A DNA stretch of 57,237 bases from an uncultured Alphaproteobacteria bacterium. Lineage in GTDB: Bacteria; Pseudomonadota; Alphaproteobacteria; Geminicoccales; Geminicoccaceae. The notes below the pieces were generated by a model. That model saw only the letters and a list, made by a program, of their open reading frames with translations, ran no database searches and was not told where the DNA came from. The stretch covers positions 1-57,237 of the forward strand of contig CALBAK010000060.1 in the NCBI GenBank assembly GCA_937926445.1, in the 5' to 3' direction. The position numbers were made by a program, and so were the translations under genes. How positions within the stretch are numbered: position 1 is the first letter of the stretch; each line of letters starts with the position of its first letter. Positions 9,695-19,004 of the stretch are shown here, piece after piece.

Positions 9695-10908
9695 GCTTGG
9701 TCTCCGCCGCGACGGCCGAGCGCCGGGCGGACCAGCAGGAGCGCGCCGGCGCCGACGGCCACCAGAGCGCCCATCATCGATACCGCCGTCCGATCGTAAA
9801 GGGCGCTCACGGCGAGCCCGACGAGTGCCGCGAACAGGAGCTGCAGGAAGCCGAGCAGCGCCGAGGCGAGCCCCGCCTTCTCCGGGTGGGGCCCGATCGC
9901 GAGCGCCATCGCGGTCGGCAGGGTGAACCCGGCACCCGCCATGAAGACGAACATCGGGCCCACCACGGCCGGCCAGGAGGGCGGGGCGGCGAGCGCCAGG
10001 GCGAGCCCGGCGAGGCCGCCCGCCGCGGCGAGCCGCGTACCGACCCGCAAGAGGCCGGCGAGGCCGAGCCGGCGGTTGAGTTTGCCGGCGGCGAAGGTGC
10101 CGGCCATCCAGCCCGCCACACCGGCGGCGAAGCAGAGCCCGTAGCGGTCGGGGCTCAGCCCCACGGCGTCGATGAGGACGTGGGGGCTGCCCGAGATGAA
10201 GCTGAAGATCCCGGCATAGCCGAGGGCCGCGATCGCGACCCGCGCGAGGTAGAGCCGATCGCGCAGGAGGCCCGCGTAGTTGGCGGCGAGCACCGCCGGC
10301 CGGGTGGCGGTCGGGTCCTTGCGCCGGTTGGTCTCCGGCACGGCGAGCAGCACGCCCGTGAACGCGATCGCGCCGAACAGCGCGAGCGCGGCGAAGGTCG
10401 ATCGCCAGCCGAACAGGAGGGTGAGCCAGCCCCCCGCCACCGGGCCCAGGATCGGGGCGAGCGCCATGGCGGTGCCGAGAAAGGCCAGCACGCGCGCCGC
10501 CTCGGCCGGCGGGAAGAGGTCGCGGACCACGGCCCGGCCGAGCACAACCCCGGAGCAGGCCGCCACCGCCTGGACGACGCGGGCACCGACGAGCGCTTCG
10601 ATCGTCGGTGCCGCCATGCAGGCGAGGCTCGCGAGCACGTAGAGCCCTGTGCCGAGGAGAAGGGGCGGCCTTCGGCCGATCCGATCGGAGACCGGTCCCC
10701 AGGCGAGCTGCGCCACACCGAAGCCCACGAGAAAGAGGGAGAGGGTGAGCTGGACCCGTTCGACACCGGCCCCGAGCGCGGCGCCGATCGCCGGTAGAGC
10801 CGGCAGATAGAGGTCGGTCGAGATGGCCTGGAAAGCGACGAGGGCCGGCAGGACCAGGAGGAGGCCGCGCGGGACGGGGGAGGAGGCTGCGCTCTCGGCT
10901 CCGGCCAT
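9691..10908 (-). CDS. Bcr/CflA-family multidrug efflux MFS transporter
   Basis: A 405-residue, 12-helix proton-driven exporter. Family marks are the N-terminal FQAISTDLYLPALPAIGAAL of the Bcr/CflA (drug resistance 1) group and the loop 2-3 motif A around WGPVSDRIGRRPPLL. The conserved GRAVVRDLFP and LGPVAGGWL segments of helices 4-5 are also present. The ATG at 10908 is preferred over the upstream TTG at 10944: GAGG lies 7 bases before it and the product then has normal length. It is upstream of, and overlaps, the Lgt-like gene. Substrate is unknown. Confidence 0.87.
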   Translation of the reverse strand: MAGAESAASSPVPRGLLLVLPALVAFQAISTDLYLPALPAIGAALGAGVERVQLTLSLFLVGFGVAQLAWGPVSDRIGRRPPLLLGTGLYVLASLACMAAPTIEALVGARVVQAVAACSGVVLGRAVVRDLFPPAEAARVLAFLGTAMALAPILGPVAGGWLTLLFGWRSTFAALALFGAIAFTGVLLAVPETNRRKDPTATRPAVLAANYAGLLRDRLYLARVAIAALGYAGIFSFISGSPHVLIDAVGLSPDRYGLCFAAGVAGWMAGTFAAGKLNRRLGLAGLLRVGTRLAAAGGLAGLALALAAPPSWPAVVGPMFVFMAGAGFTLPTAMALAIGPHPEKAGLASALLGFLQLLFAALVGLAVSALYDRTAVSMMGALVAVGAGALLLVRPALGRRGGDQA

Positions 10909-10958
10909 GGCCGCGCCTCTAGCAGCCGGAGCGCGACCCTCCAAGCCGGGGGAAGCGC

Positions 10959-10987
10959 TTGCGACGCCCGTCCCCGGCGGTTAGCGT
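10959..10987 (+). promoter_or_regulatory. Candidate sigma-70 promoter of the solute-binding protein gene
   Basis: TTGCGA (10959-10964) and TAGCGT (10982-10987) are separated by 17 bases. They lie about 30 bases before the ATG, which has its own ribosome binding site (GGGAGG near 10999). The match is moderate (4/6 and 3/6). Confidence 0.3.
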
Positions 10988-11017
10988 CGAGACGTTCGGG
11001 AGGCAAGGGAGAGCATC

Positions 11018-12607
11018 ATGAGGAACGCGGGCAGGGGCCTGACCGGGCTCGCGCTGAGCGCGGCGCTTCTCGCCGGAACCGGCCTCGCGAGCGCGCAGAC
11101 GCTCAAAGTCGTGCCGCAGGCCGACCTCAAAAATCTCGATCCGATCTGGACCACGGCCGCGATCACCCAAAATCACGGCTACATGATCTACGACACGCTC
11201 TACGCGCTCGACGAGAAGCTCGAGCCGCAGCCGCAGATGATCGAGAAGCACACGGTGAGCGACGACGGGCTCACCTGGACCTTCACGCTGCGCGAAGGTC
11301 TGCTCTTCCACGACGGCACGCCCGTGGAGGCCAAAGACGCGGTGGCCTCCCTGAAGCGCTGGAACGTCAAGCGGGCAGGCGGTCAGGCGCTGGCCGCGCG
11401 CGCCGAATCGATCACCGCGAAGGATTCCCGGACCTTCGAGATCAAGCTCAAGGCCAAGTTCGGGCCGATGCTGACGGTGCTGGCCGATCCCTCGCTGCCG
11501 ACCTTCGTGATGCGCGAGAAGGACGCGCTCACCGACCCCAACACCCAGGTGACGGAGACGGTGGGCTCGGGTCCCTTCCTCTTCGTCAAGGAGGAGTGGA
11601 AGCCGGGCGACACCGTCGTCTACAAGAAGAACCCGGCTTACAAGCCGCGCAACGAGCCGTCCTCGGGCTTCGCCGGCGGCAAGGTGGCCAAGGTCGAGCG
11701 GGTGGAGTGGAAGTACATTCCCGACACCAACACCGCCACCCAGGCGCTGATCGCGGGCGAGGTCGACGTCTACGAGATCCCGCCGATGGATCTCTTGCCG
11801 ATGCTCGAGGCCGACCCGAACATCGTGGTCAAGGTCCTCGACCCGCTCGGCAAGATGGGCCACATCCGGCCCAACAATCTGCATCCGCCCTTCAACGATC
11901 CGAAGGCGCGGGCGGCCCTCCAGCTTCTCGTCGACCAGCGCGAGTTCCTCGCGGCCCAGGTCGGCAATCCCAAGTACGAGAAGGTCTGCTACGCCGTCTT
12001 CATGTGCGACGCGCCCTTCACGACGCTCGCGCACGCCGAGCCCTGGACGAAGCAGGACAAGGCGAAAGCCAAGCAGCTCCTCGCCGAGGCCGGCTACGAC
12101 TTCAAATCGCCGATCGTCGTGCTCGTGCCGACCGATCAGCAGATCATCATGAACAACGTGCTCGTCATGATCGGGCTCCTCAAGGAGATCGGGGTGAACG
12201 TCGACGCTCAGTCGATGGACTGGTCGACGCTCACCTCGCGGCGGACCAAAATGGAGGACCCGAACAAGGAGCCCAAAGTCGGCTGGCACATCTTCCCGAC
12301 CTGGTGGACGGGCATCCCGATGTCGAGCCCGATCACCAACGCCCCGCTCGTCGCCACCGGCGATCCCAAGACCGCCTGGTTCGGCTGGCCGAAGGACGAC
12401 GTGATCGAGGAGCTGCGCGCCAAGTTCCTCGAAGCATCGACCAAGGAAGAGCAGATGAAGATCGTCGACGAGCTGCAGAAGCGCTACTACGAGACCTTCC
12501 CCTACATCAACACGGGCCAGTTCGTCACCCCGGTCGCCTGGCGCAAGTCGATCAAGAACGTGCCGAACGCGCTGCTCTTCGTGGCCTGGAACGTCGAGAA
12601 GGGGTGA
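11018..12607 (+). CDS. ABC transporter periplasmic substrate-binding protein (family 5, dipeptide/oligopeptide/nickel type)
   Basis: A secreted 529-residue binding protein that would deliver a peptide-like or other organic solute to an ABC permease. It has a Sec signal peptide (basic start, hydrophobic core, cleavage after LASA, about residue 26). SBP_bac_5 landmarks follow: LDPIWTTA, the TWTFTLREGLLFHDGTPVEAKD region, the TNTATQALIAGEVDVYE segment, and ITNAPLV near the C-terminus. No permease or ATPase gene is adjacent, so it is an orphan here. It converges on epmA with only 21 bases between. Ligand cannot be predicted. Confidence 0.9.
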   Translation: MRNAGRGLTGLALSAALLAGTGLASAQTLKVVPQADLKNLDPIWTTAAITQNHGYMIYDTLYALDEKLEPQPQMIEKHTVSDDGLTWTFTLREGLLFHDGTPVEAKDAVASLKRWNVKRAGGQALAARAESITAKDSRTFEIKLKAKFGPMLTVLADPSLPTFVMREKDALTDPNTQVTETVGSGPFLFVKEEWKPGDTVVYKKNPAYKPRNEPSSGFAGGKVAKVERVEWKYIPDTNTATQALIAGEVDVYEIPPMDLLPMLEADPNIVVKVLDPLGKMGHIRPNNLHPPFNDPKARAALQLLVDQREFLAAQVGNPKYEKVCYAVFMCDAPFTTLAHAEPWTKQDKAKAKQLLAEAGYDFKSPIVVLVPTDQQIIMNNVLVMIGLLKEIGVNVDAQSMDWSTLTSRRTKMEDPNKEPKVGWHIFPTWWTGIPMSSPITNAPLVATGDPKTAWFGWPKDDVIEELRAKFLEASTKEEQMKIVDELQKRYYETFPYINTGQFVTPVAWRKSIKNVPNALLFVAWNVEKG

Positions 12608-12628
12608 GCCCGCAGCCGTCGCGGTCTT

Positions 12629-13687
12629 CTAGAGCGGATCGAGCGGCACCGGCGCCCAGAGCACCTGCTCGATCCGCTCGGCCCCGCTCGCCAGCATGAC
12701 GAGCCGCTCGAGCCCGAGGGCGATGCCGCAGCTCTCGGGCACGAGCGCGAGCGCGTCCAAGAGCTCCTCGTCGATCGGGTGGCGCTCGCCGTAGAGCCGC
12801 TCCTTGAGGTCCATGGCGGCCTCGAAGCGGGCCCGCTGCTCGACCGGATCGGTGAGCTCCCCGAAGGCGTTGGCGAGTTCGACCCCACAGGCGTAGAGCT
12901 CGAAGCGCTCGGCCGTGCGCGGCTCGGCCGGGCTCCGCCGGGCGAGCGCCGCTTCCGGGATCGGATAGGCGTCGAGGATCGTCGCCCGGCCGCGGCCCAG
13001 TTCGGGTTCGATCCGAGCCGTCAGGACCCGCGCGAAGAGATCGGACCAGCCGTCGTCCGCGGCGACCCGCAGACCCGCCGCTTCGACTTGTCGGGCGAGC
13101 GCGTCGCGGTCGGTCGTTCCGTCGGCCGCCACCGTGGTCAACAGATCGATACCGGCGAACCGCTCGAACGCTTCGGCCACGGCGAGCCGCTCGGGCGGCC
13201 GGAACGGGTCGACCTCGACGCCGCGGAAGACCAGCCGGCGGGATCCCGCGGCCTCGGCCGCGGTGGCGAGCAGCTCGGCGCAGTCGGCCATCAGCGTCGT
13301 GTACGGCTCTTCCGCTCGGTACCATTCGACCATGGTGAATTCGGGATGGTGCAGCGGACCGGCCTCGCGGTCGCGGAAGACCGGGCCGATGGCGACGATC
13401 CGCCGCTCGCCCGCCGCCAGGAGTTTCTTGCAGGCGAACTCCGGCGAGGTGTGCAGAAAGAGCGGCCGGACCGGCCGCCCGGCGGTATCCCGGAGCGTGG
13501 TGCGCAAGCCGTGCAGGTGCGGCTCGTTGCCGGGCGAGGCCTGCAGGCACGAGGGTTGCACCTCGAGGAAGTCGCGCTCCTCGAAGAAGCGGCGGAGCGC
13601 CGCGAGGATCCGCGCCCGCGCGACCAGGAAGGGCCGCCGGTCGGCGTGCCGGTCGGGGTGCCACCAGGGCCTTGCCGGGGTGCTCAT
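12629..13687 (-). CDS. epmA: EF-P beta-lysine ligase EpmA (class II aminoacyl-tRNA synthetase paralogue)
   Basis: Activates (R)-beta-lysine and attaches it to the conserved Lys of elongation factor P. The 352-residue protein is a LysRS-like catalytic core without an anticodon-binding domain. Class II motif 2 is visible ([22 protein letters not shown]) and motif 3 as [12 protein letters not shown]; the [14 protein letters not shown] substrate segment is typical of GenX/PoxA. The ATG at 13687 begins [20 protein letters not shown], matching the alphaproteobacterial family. Upstream frame continuation past this ATG is antisense to efp and not coding. Its divergent neighbour is efp itself, whose product retains Lys34, so the enzyme-substrate pairing is well supported. 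Confidence 0.9.
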   Translation of the reverse strand: MSTPARPWWHPDRHADRRPFLVARARILAALRRFFEERDFLEVQPSCLQASPGNEPHLHGLRTTLRDTAGRPVRPLFLHTSPEFACKKLLAAGERRIVAIGPVFRDREAGPLHHPEFTMVEWYRAEEPYTTLMADCAELLATAAEAAGSRRLVFRGVEVDPFRPPERLAVAEAFERFAGIDLLTTVAADGTTDRDALARQVEAAGLRVAADDGWSDLFARVLTARIEPELGRGRATILDAYPIPEAALARRSPAEPRTAERFELYACGVELANAFGELTDPVEQRARFEAAMDLKERLYGERHPIDEELLDALALVPESCGIALGLERLVMLASGAERIEQVLWAPVPLDPL

Positions 13688-13771
13688 CGCCGGCACTGCC
13701 CGCTCTGGACCGGGAGGCCGCCAGCGGGTAAGAGGCCGGCCCGGATTGCCGCGGCGCGGCGAAGGAGCCTC

Positions 13772-14341
13772 ATGCCCAAGGTCATCGCGAGCTCGCTCAG
13801 AAAGGGCAACGCCGTCGAGATCGACGGCAAGCTCTACGTGGTCCTGACCGCGCAGAACATCCACCCCGGCAAGGGCACCCCCGTCACCCAACTCGAGCTC
13901 CGGCGGATCACCGACGGGGTCAAGATCTCGGAGCGGTTCCGCACGACCGAGATGGTCGAGCGCGCCTTCCTCGACGAGCGGGAATACACTTTCCTCTACG
14001 AGGACGGCGAGGGCTGCCACTTCCTCAATCCCGACAACTACGAGCAGATCACGGTCCCGAAGGACGTAATCGGCGAGCAGGCGGTCTACCTCACCGACGG
14101 CATGACGGTGACGATCGCCACCCACAACGGCGTGCCGCTCGCCGTCACCCTGCCGCCGCGCGTGGTGCTCGAGGTGGTCGAGACCGAGCCCGTGACCAAG
14201 GGCCAGACCGCCGCCTCCTCCTACAAGCCGGCCAAGCTCTCGAACGGTGTCCGCACGATGGTGCCGCCGCACATCCAGGTCGGCACCCGGGTCGTCGTCT
14301 CGACCGAGGACGGCTCCTACCTCGAGCGCGCCAAGGACTGA
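13772..14341 (+). CDS. efp: Elongation factor P
   Basis: Relieves ribosome stalling at polyproline by binding between the P and E sites. The 189-residue product has the KOW-like N-domain, two OB-type domains, and the modification loop HPGKGTP with Lys at position 34, the residue beta-lysylated by EpmA. GGAG in GAAGGAGCCTC precedes the ATG. It is divergent from epmA (84 bases between starts) and followed by cysS. I see no epmB (lysine 2,3-aminomutase) in the window. Confidence 0.96.
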   Translation: MPKVIASSLRKGNAVEIDGKLYVVLTAQNIHPGKGTPVTQLELRRITDGVKISERFRTTEMVERAFLDEREYTFLYEDGEGCHFLNPDNYEQITVPKDVIGEQAVYLTDGMTVTIATHNGVPLAVTLPPRVVLEVVETEPVTKGQTAASSYKPAKLSNGVRTMVPPHIQVGTRVVVSTEDGSYLERAKD

Positions 14342-14423
14342 GCCGCGGCGGCCCCTCGGGGCCGGTGGACCGGGGCCCGGGGCTCTGCTAACCGCTGCCG
14401 CATCGCACCAGGGAGCCAGCCGG

Positions 14424-15818
14424 TTGACCAGCGGCCTGCGCCTGTTCGACACGCTCTCCCGACGCAAGACGCCGTTCGTCCCGCTCGATCCGGCGCGGGT
14501 GCGCGTGTACGTGTGCGGCCCCACGGTCTATCAGCGCATCCACGTCGGGAATGCCCGGCCGCTCGTCGTCTTCGACGTCCTGTTCCGGCTCCTGCGCCGG
14601 CGCTACGGCGCCGAACGTGTCGTCTATGTCCGCAACATCACCGACGTCGACGACAAGATCATCGACCAGGCGCGCAAGAACGGCGAGCCGATCGAGGCCC
14701 TGACCGAGCGAACGATCCGCGACTTCCGGGCCGACGCCGAGGCACTCGGGTGCCTGCCGCCGACGCACGAGCCGCGGGCGACCGAGCACATCGGCGAGAT
14801 GATCGGGTTGATCGAGACCCTCCTCGCCAAGGGCCACGCCTATGTGGCGGAGGGCCACGTCCTCTTCCACGTGCCCTCGATGCCGGCCTACGGGCGGCTC
14901 TCCGGCCGCGACCGCGAGGAGCAGATCGCCGGCGCCCGGGTCGAGGTCGCACCCTACAAGAAGGACCCGGCCGATTTCGTCTTGTGGAAACCCGCCGCGG
15001 CGGACGAGCCGGGTTGGCCGAGCCCTTGGGGTCGCGGCCGGCCGGGCTGGCACATCGAGTGCTCGGCCATGGCCGAGCGCTATCTCGGGCCCTTGCCGTT
15101 CGATGTCCACGCGGGCGGCCAGGACCTGATCTTTCCCCACCACGAGAACGAGATCGCTCAGTCCTGCTGCGCCCGCGACCAGGAGCTCATGGCCCGCTTC
15201 TGGCTGCACAACGGCTTCGTCCAGATGGCCGGCGAGAAGATGGCGAAGTCGCTCGGCAACGTCGTCCGGGTGGCCGAGGTCCTCGAGCGCTATCCGGGCG
15301 AGGCGGTCCGCCTCTGGCTGCTTTCGGCACACTATCGCCAGCCGCTCGACTGCAGCGAGGAGGCGCTGACCGAGGCGCGCGACGCCTTGCGCCGCTGGTA
15401 CCGGGTGCTGGCCGACAACCGGATCGCGACGGACGATCCCGGCACGTGCGAGGGAAGGGTCGAGGACGCCCTCTGCGACGATCTCGCGACACCCGCGGCG
15501 ATCGCCGCGCTCCACGGGCTCGCCACCCGCGCCAACAAGGCCGAGAGCGCGGGCGAGCGGGAGGAGGCGGCGCGCGCCCTCAAGGGCGAAGCGGCCCTTT
15601 TGGGCCTGCTCGGTGCCGATCCGGCGGGCTGGCTCAAGCACGCCGCGCCTGCCGGAACCCTGAGCGAGGCCGAGGTCGAGGCGCGGCTCGCCCGGCGGCG
15701 AGAGGCCCGCAAGGCGCGCGACTTCGCGACCGCCGATGCGATCCGGGCCGAACTCGAGGCGGCCGGCATCGTCCTCAAGGATCGCCCCGACGGTCGCACC
15801 GACTGGGAGCGGCGCTGA
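14424..15818 (+). CDS. cysS: Cysteinyl-tRNA synthetase
   Basis: Charges tRNA-Cys. The 464-residue class I synthetase shows the zinc ligand Cys in VYVCGPTVY, the HIGH-equivalent HVGNARP, the zinc motif in GWHIECSAM and FPHHENE, and KMSKS as KMAKS. A C-terminal ARKARDFATADAIRAEL helical segment is typical. The start is TTG 14424, with GGGAG nine bases upstream; no ATG is available. The cimA start follows 14 bases after the stop, implying one transcript cysS-cimA-trmJ. Confidence 0.95.
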   Translation: MTSGLRLFDTLSRRKTPFVPLDPARVRVYVCGPTVYQRIHVGNARPLVVFDVLFRLLRRRYGAERVVYVRNITDVDDKIIDQARKNGEPIEALTERTIRDFRADAEALGCLPPTHEPRATEHIGEMIGLIETLLAKGHAYVAEGHVLFHVPSMPAYGRLSGRDREEQIAGARVEVAPYKKDPADFVLWKPAAADEPGWPSPWGRGRPGWHIECSAMAERYLGPLPFDVHAGGQDLIFPHHENEIAQSCCARDQELMARFWLHNGFVQMAGEKMAKSLGNVVRVAEVLERYPGEAVRLWLLSAHYRQPLDCSEEALTEARDALRRWYRVLADNRIATDDPGTCEGRVEDALCDDLATPAAIAALHGLATRANKAESAGEREEAARALKGEAALLGLLGADPAGWLKHAAPAGTLSEAEVEARLARRREARKARDFATADAIRAELEAAGIVLKDRPDGRTDWERR

Positions 15819-15832
15819 GCCGGGAGCGGGCG

Positions 15833-17449
15833 ATGGCGGGCGAGCGGATCCGGCTCTACGACACCACGCTCAGGGACGGCGCCCAGACCCAGGGCGTCGA
15901 TTTCTCGATCGCCGACAAGCGACGGATCGCGCTCCAGCTCGACCGGCTCGGGATCGACTGGATCGAGGGCGGCTGGCCCGGCGCCAACCCGACCGACGAG
16001 CGCTTCTTCGCCGAACCGCCGCGGCTCGCCCGGGCCCGGCTCGCGGCCTTCGGCATGACGCGAAGGGCCGGCCGGAGTGCCGCCAACGATCCGGGCCTCG
16101 TGGCCGTGCTTTCGGCCGGTGCGCCGACCGTCACCCTCGTGGGCAAGGCTTCGGCGCGGCAGGCCGAAGGCGCGCTCGGTGTGACGCGCGAGGAGAACCT
16201 CGCGATGATCGCCGATTCGATCCGCGCGGCGCGCGCCCGCGCTGCCGAGGTCATGCTCGATGCCGAGCATTTCTTCGACGGCTTCAAGGAGGATCCGGGC
16301 TACGCCATGGCCGCCCTCGAAGCGGCCGCGGAAGCGGGCGCCGACTGGCTCGTGCTGTGCGACACGAACGGCGGCACCCTGCCGCACGAGGTGGCCCGGA
16401 TCTGCGAGCGGGTGCTGGCCCGTTTCCCCGGCGAAAGGCTCGGCATCCACGCCCACGACGACACCGGCAATGCCGTCGCCAACAGTCTGGCGGCGGTGCT
16501 GGCGGGTGTCCGCCAGGTTCAGGGCACCTTGAACGGGCTCGGCGAGCGCTGCGGCAACGCCGATCTCGTGACCCTCTTGCCCACCCTCGTCTTGAAGCTC
16601 GGCTTCGAGACCGGCGTGTCGGTCGAAGCGCTCGGGGGCCTCACCCGGCTCTCGCGGACCTTCGACGAGGCCTTGAACCGGACCCCGGACCGGCACCGGC
16701 CCTATGTCGGGGCTGCCGCCTTCGCCCACAAAGCGGGCCTGCACGCCTCGGCCGTGCTGCGCGATCCCTCATTCTACGAGCACATCGACCCGGCCGCGGT
16801 CGGCAACGAGCGCGACATCCTGGTCTCCGACCAGGCCGGCCGGGCCAATCTTTTGGCCCGGCTGCGCGAGCTCGGGCTGCCGCTCGAGCCCGACCCGGAG
16901 CAGACCGCGGCCCTGCTCGCCGAGCTCAAGGCGCGCGAGGCAGAGGGCTTCGCCTACGAGGGGGCGGCGGCGTCCTTCGAGCTCCTGGTGCGCCGCAAGC
17001 TGCACCGGGTCCCGGACTATTTCGAGCTGCTCTCCTTTCGCGTCATCGACGAACGGCGCCGCAACGCCAAGGGCGAGCTCGTCACGCTCTCCGAGGCCAC
17101 CACCAAGGTGCGGATCGGCGAACGGCGCTTCTTCACCGTGGCCGAAGGCAACGGCCCGGTGAACGCGCTCGATGCCGCGCTCCGCCAGGCCCTCGCCCCG
17201 GTCTATCCCTCGCTCGGCCACATGCGCCTGCTCGACTACCGGGTGCGAATCCTGGCCCCGGAGCGTGGTACCGCCGCCGTCACCCGCGTGCTCATCGAGA
17301 GCGGCGACGACGAGGGCCGGATCTGGCAGACCGTCGGCGTCTCCGGCAACATCATCGACGCCTCCTACATGGCGCTGCACGACGCGATCACCTGGAAGCT
17401 CGTGGTCGACGGCGCTCGCCCGGCGGACGGCGCGGGCCCGGCCCCGTGA
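15833..17449 (+). CDS. cimA: (R)-citramalate synthase
   Basis: Condenses pyruvate with acetyl-CoA to citramalate, the first step of the threonine-independent route to isoleucine. The 538-residue protein has an HMGL-like TIM barrel (about 1-270) with LYDTTLRDGAQTQG and the metal-binding IHAHDDTGNA. A C-terminal LeuA-type allosteric domain (about 390-525) ends in the DASYMALHDAITWKL region typical of CimA. GGGAG precedes the ATG. Its stop overlaps the trmJ start (GTGA). The alternative, isopropylmalate synthase, is less likely given the LYDTTLRDGAQTQGVDFS start and C-terminal form. Confidence 0.9.
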   Translation: MAGERIRLYDTTLRDGAQTQGVDFSIADKRRIALQLDRLGIDWIEGGWPGANPTDERFFAEPPRLARARLAAFGMTRRAGRSAANDPGLVAVLSAGAPTVTLVGKASARQAEGALGVTREENLAMIADSIRAARARAAEVMLDAEHFFDGFKEDPGYAMAALEAAAEAGADWLVLCDTNGGTLPHEVARICERVLARFPGERLGIHAHDDTGNAVANSLAAVLAGVRQVQGTLNGLGERCGNADLVTLLPTLVLKLGFETGVSVEALGGLTRLSRTFDEALNRTPDRHRPYVGAAAFAHKAGLHASAVLRDPSFYEHIDPAAVGNERDILVSDQAGRANLLARLRELGLPLEPDPEQTAALLAELKAREAEGFAYEGAAASFELLVRRKLHRVPDYFELLSFRVIDERRRNAKGELVTLSEATTKVRIGERRFFTVAEGNGPVNALDAALRQALAPVYPSLGHMRLLDYRVRILAPERGTAAVTRVLIESGDDEGRIWQTVGVSGNIIDASYMALHDAITWKLVVDGARPADGAGPAP

Positions 17450-18204
17450 GCGGGGCGGACGCCGCCCCGATCGTCGTCCTCGTCCGCCCGCAGCTCGGCG
17501 AGAACATCGGCACCGCCGCTCGGGCGATGCGCAATTTCGGCCTCACCACGCTGCGGCTCGTCGCACCCGAATGCGGCTGGCCCTCGGCCAAGGCGGTGGT
17601 GGCGGCCTCGGGCGCGCACCAGGTGCTGGGGGCCGCCACGCTCCACCGCAGCACCGCCGAAGCGGTGGCCGACCTCGAGCATCTGTTCGCCACCACCGCT
17701 CGCGGCCGCGGGCTCGAGCTGCCCGTGCTCACCGCCGCGGCGGCGGCCGCCGAGGCGCGCCGGCTCGTCGCTGCCGGCCGGCGGGTGGGCTTTCTCTTCG
17801 GCCCCGAGCGGACCGGTCTCGAGAACGAGGACCTGCGGCTAGCCGATGCGCTCGTGACGATCCCGACCGATCCGGGCTTCGCCTCCTTGAATCTCGCCCA
17901 GGCCGTGTTGCTGCTCGCCTACGAATGGCACAAGGCGGGCGACGCGCGCGCACCCGTGCTCGATCCGGTGGCGGGCGAGCCGCAGGCCACGAAGGCCGAG
18001 CTCGAGGGGCTGCTCGACCAGCTGATCGCGGCGCTCGAGGCGGTCGACTTCTTCAAGAGCCCGGACCGGCGGCGCAGCCTTCGCCCGGCGATCGAGGTGA
18101 TGCTCACCCGCCGCGGCCTCGGCCGCTCGGAGGTCCACCTGCTGCGCGGCATCGTCAAGGAACTGGCGGCGGGTGGCGCGCGGCGGACGGCCGGCGGGGT
18201 TTGA
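17446..18204 (+). CDS. trmJ: tRNA (cytidine/uridine-2'-O-)-methyltransferase TrmJ-like (SPOUT)
   Basis: A 252-residue SpoU/TrmH-fold enzyme that would 2'-O-methylate the wobble-side position 32 of tRNAs using S-adenosylmethionine. SPOUT motifs are [20 protein letters not shown], the knot segment [15 protein letters not shown], and [21 protein letters not shown]-terminal helical extension with [13 protein letters not shown] and [13 protein letters not shown] is the TrmJ-type tail. The GTG start overlaps the cimA stop (GTGA). The rpsD promoter -35 element overlaps its stop codon. Confidence 0.88.
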   Translation: MSGADAAPIVVLVRPQLGENIGTAARAMRNFGLTTLRLVAPECGWPSAKAVVAASGAHQVLGAATLHRSTAEAVADLEHLFATTARGRGLELPVLTAAAAAAEARRLVAAGRRVGFLFGPERTGLENEDLRLADALVTIPTDPGFASLNLAQAVLLLAYEWHKAGDARAPVLDPVAGEPQATKAELEGLLDQLIAALEAVDFFKSPDRRRSLRPAIEVMLTRRGLGRSEVHLLRGIVKELAAGGARRTAGGV

Positions 18205-18228
18205 CAGAGCCGCCGGCTCGGTTATAAG
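18201..18228 (+). promoter_or_regulatory. Strong sigma-70-type promoter of rpsD
   Basis: A perfect TTGACA (18201-18206) and TATAAG (18223-18228, 5/6) lie 16 bases apart, about 60 bases before the rpsD ATG. The -35 hexamer contains the TGA stop codon of trmJ, so the coding region and promoter share bases. Confidence 0.75.
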
Positions 18229-18289
18229 CGGTGCGCTCGCGCTCCGAGGGAGCGCCGGATGTCGTTCGTCCCCATCGTCCCGAGGCCCG

Positions 18290-18904
18290 ATGAGCAAGCG
18301 CGCCGCCGCCAAGACCAAGATCTGCCGCCGTCTGGGGGTCAATCTCTGGGGTCGCAGCAAGGACCCGCTCGCCCGGCGCAACTACGGTCCCGGTCAGCAC
18401 GGCCAGAAGCGCAAGAAGCTCTCCGGCTTCGCCACCCAGCTCATGGCCAAGCAGAAGCTCAAGGGCTATTACGGCGACGTCGGCGAGCGGCAGTTCCGTC
18501 GGATGTACGAGCTCGCCACGCGGATGCGCGGCGACACGGCCGAGAATCTGATCGGCCTGCTCGAGCGCCGCCTCGACATGGTCTGCTACCGGCTCAACTT
18601 CGTGCCGACCATCTTCGCCGCCCGCCAGCTCGTCAACCACGGCCATGTCAAGGTCAACGGCAAGCGGGTCAACATCCCCTCCTACCTGGTCGAGGAGGGC
18701 GACGTGATCGAGCTCACGGAGCGCGCCAAGACCATCCCCATGGTTCTAGAGACCCAGCAGCGGCCGGAGCGCGAGGTGCCGGACTATCTCGAGCTCGACA
18801 CCCGCAACCTCAAGGGCAAGTATCTGCGCGTGCCGAAGATGGGCGACGTGCCCTATCCCGTGCAGATGGAGCCCAACCTCGTCATCGAGTTCTACTCCCG
18901 CTGA
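18290..18904 (+). CDS. rpsD: 30S ribosomal protein S4
   Basis: Primary 16S rRNA-binding protein that nucleates assembly of the small subunit. The 204-residue product begins [16 protein letters not shown] and contains [15 protein letters not shown], the S4 RNA-binding domain ([11 protein letters not shown]...[22 protein letters not shown]) and the C-terminal NLVIEFYSR. Length matches bacterial S4. It has its own promoter just upstream rather than sitting in the alpha operon, a common alphaproteobacterial arrangement. Confidence 0.97.
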   Translation: MSKRAAAKTKICRRLGVNLWGRSKDPLARRNYGPGQHGQKRKKLSGFATQLMAKQKLKGYYGDVGERQFRRMYELATRMRGDTAENLIGLLERRLDMVCYRLNFVPTIFAARQLVNHGHVKVNGKRVNIPSYLVEEGDVIELTERAKTIPMVLETQQRPEREVPDYLELDTRNLKGKYLRVPKMGDVPYPVQMEPNLVIEFYSR

Positions 18905-18935
18905 CCGACCGGCGCTTCGACCGCTCGCTGTTGTC

Positions 18936-18954
18936 ACCGGGCGCGGCACCCGGT
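18936..18954 (+). terminator. GC-rich hairpin after rpsD
   Basis: ACCGGG (18936-18941) and CCCGGT (18949-18954) form a 6-bp stem with a 7-base loop, 32 bases after the rpsD stop. There is no T-run, so intrinsic termination is only a possibility. Confidence 0.3.
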
Positions 18955-19004
18955 CGCGCCCTCTCCCGCTCGACGAGACGAGGTGGCGACCGATCTGGAG
19001 CGCC

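Noticed and set aside
13700-13735. Promoter for efp (TGGACC with TAAGAG)
   Set aside because: The -35 match is weak and no second feature supports it.
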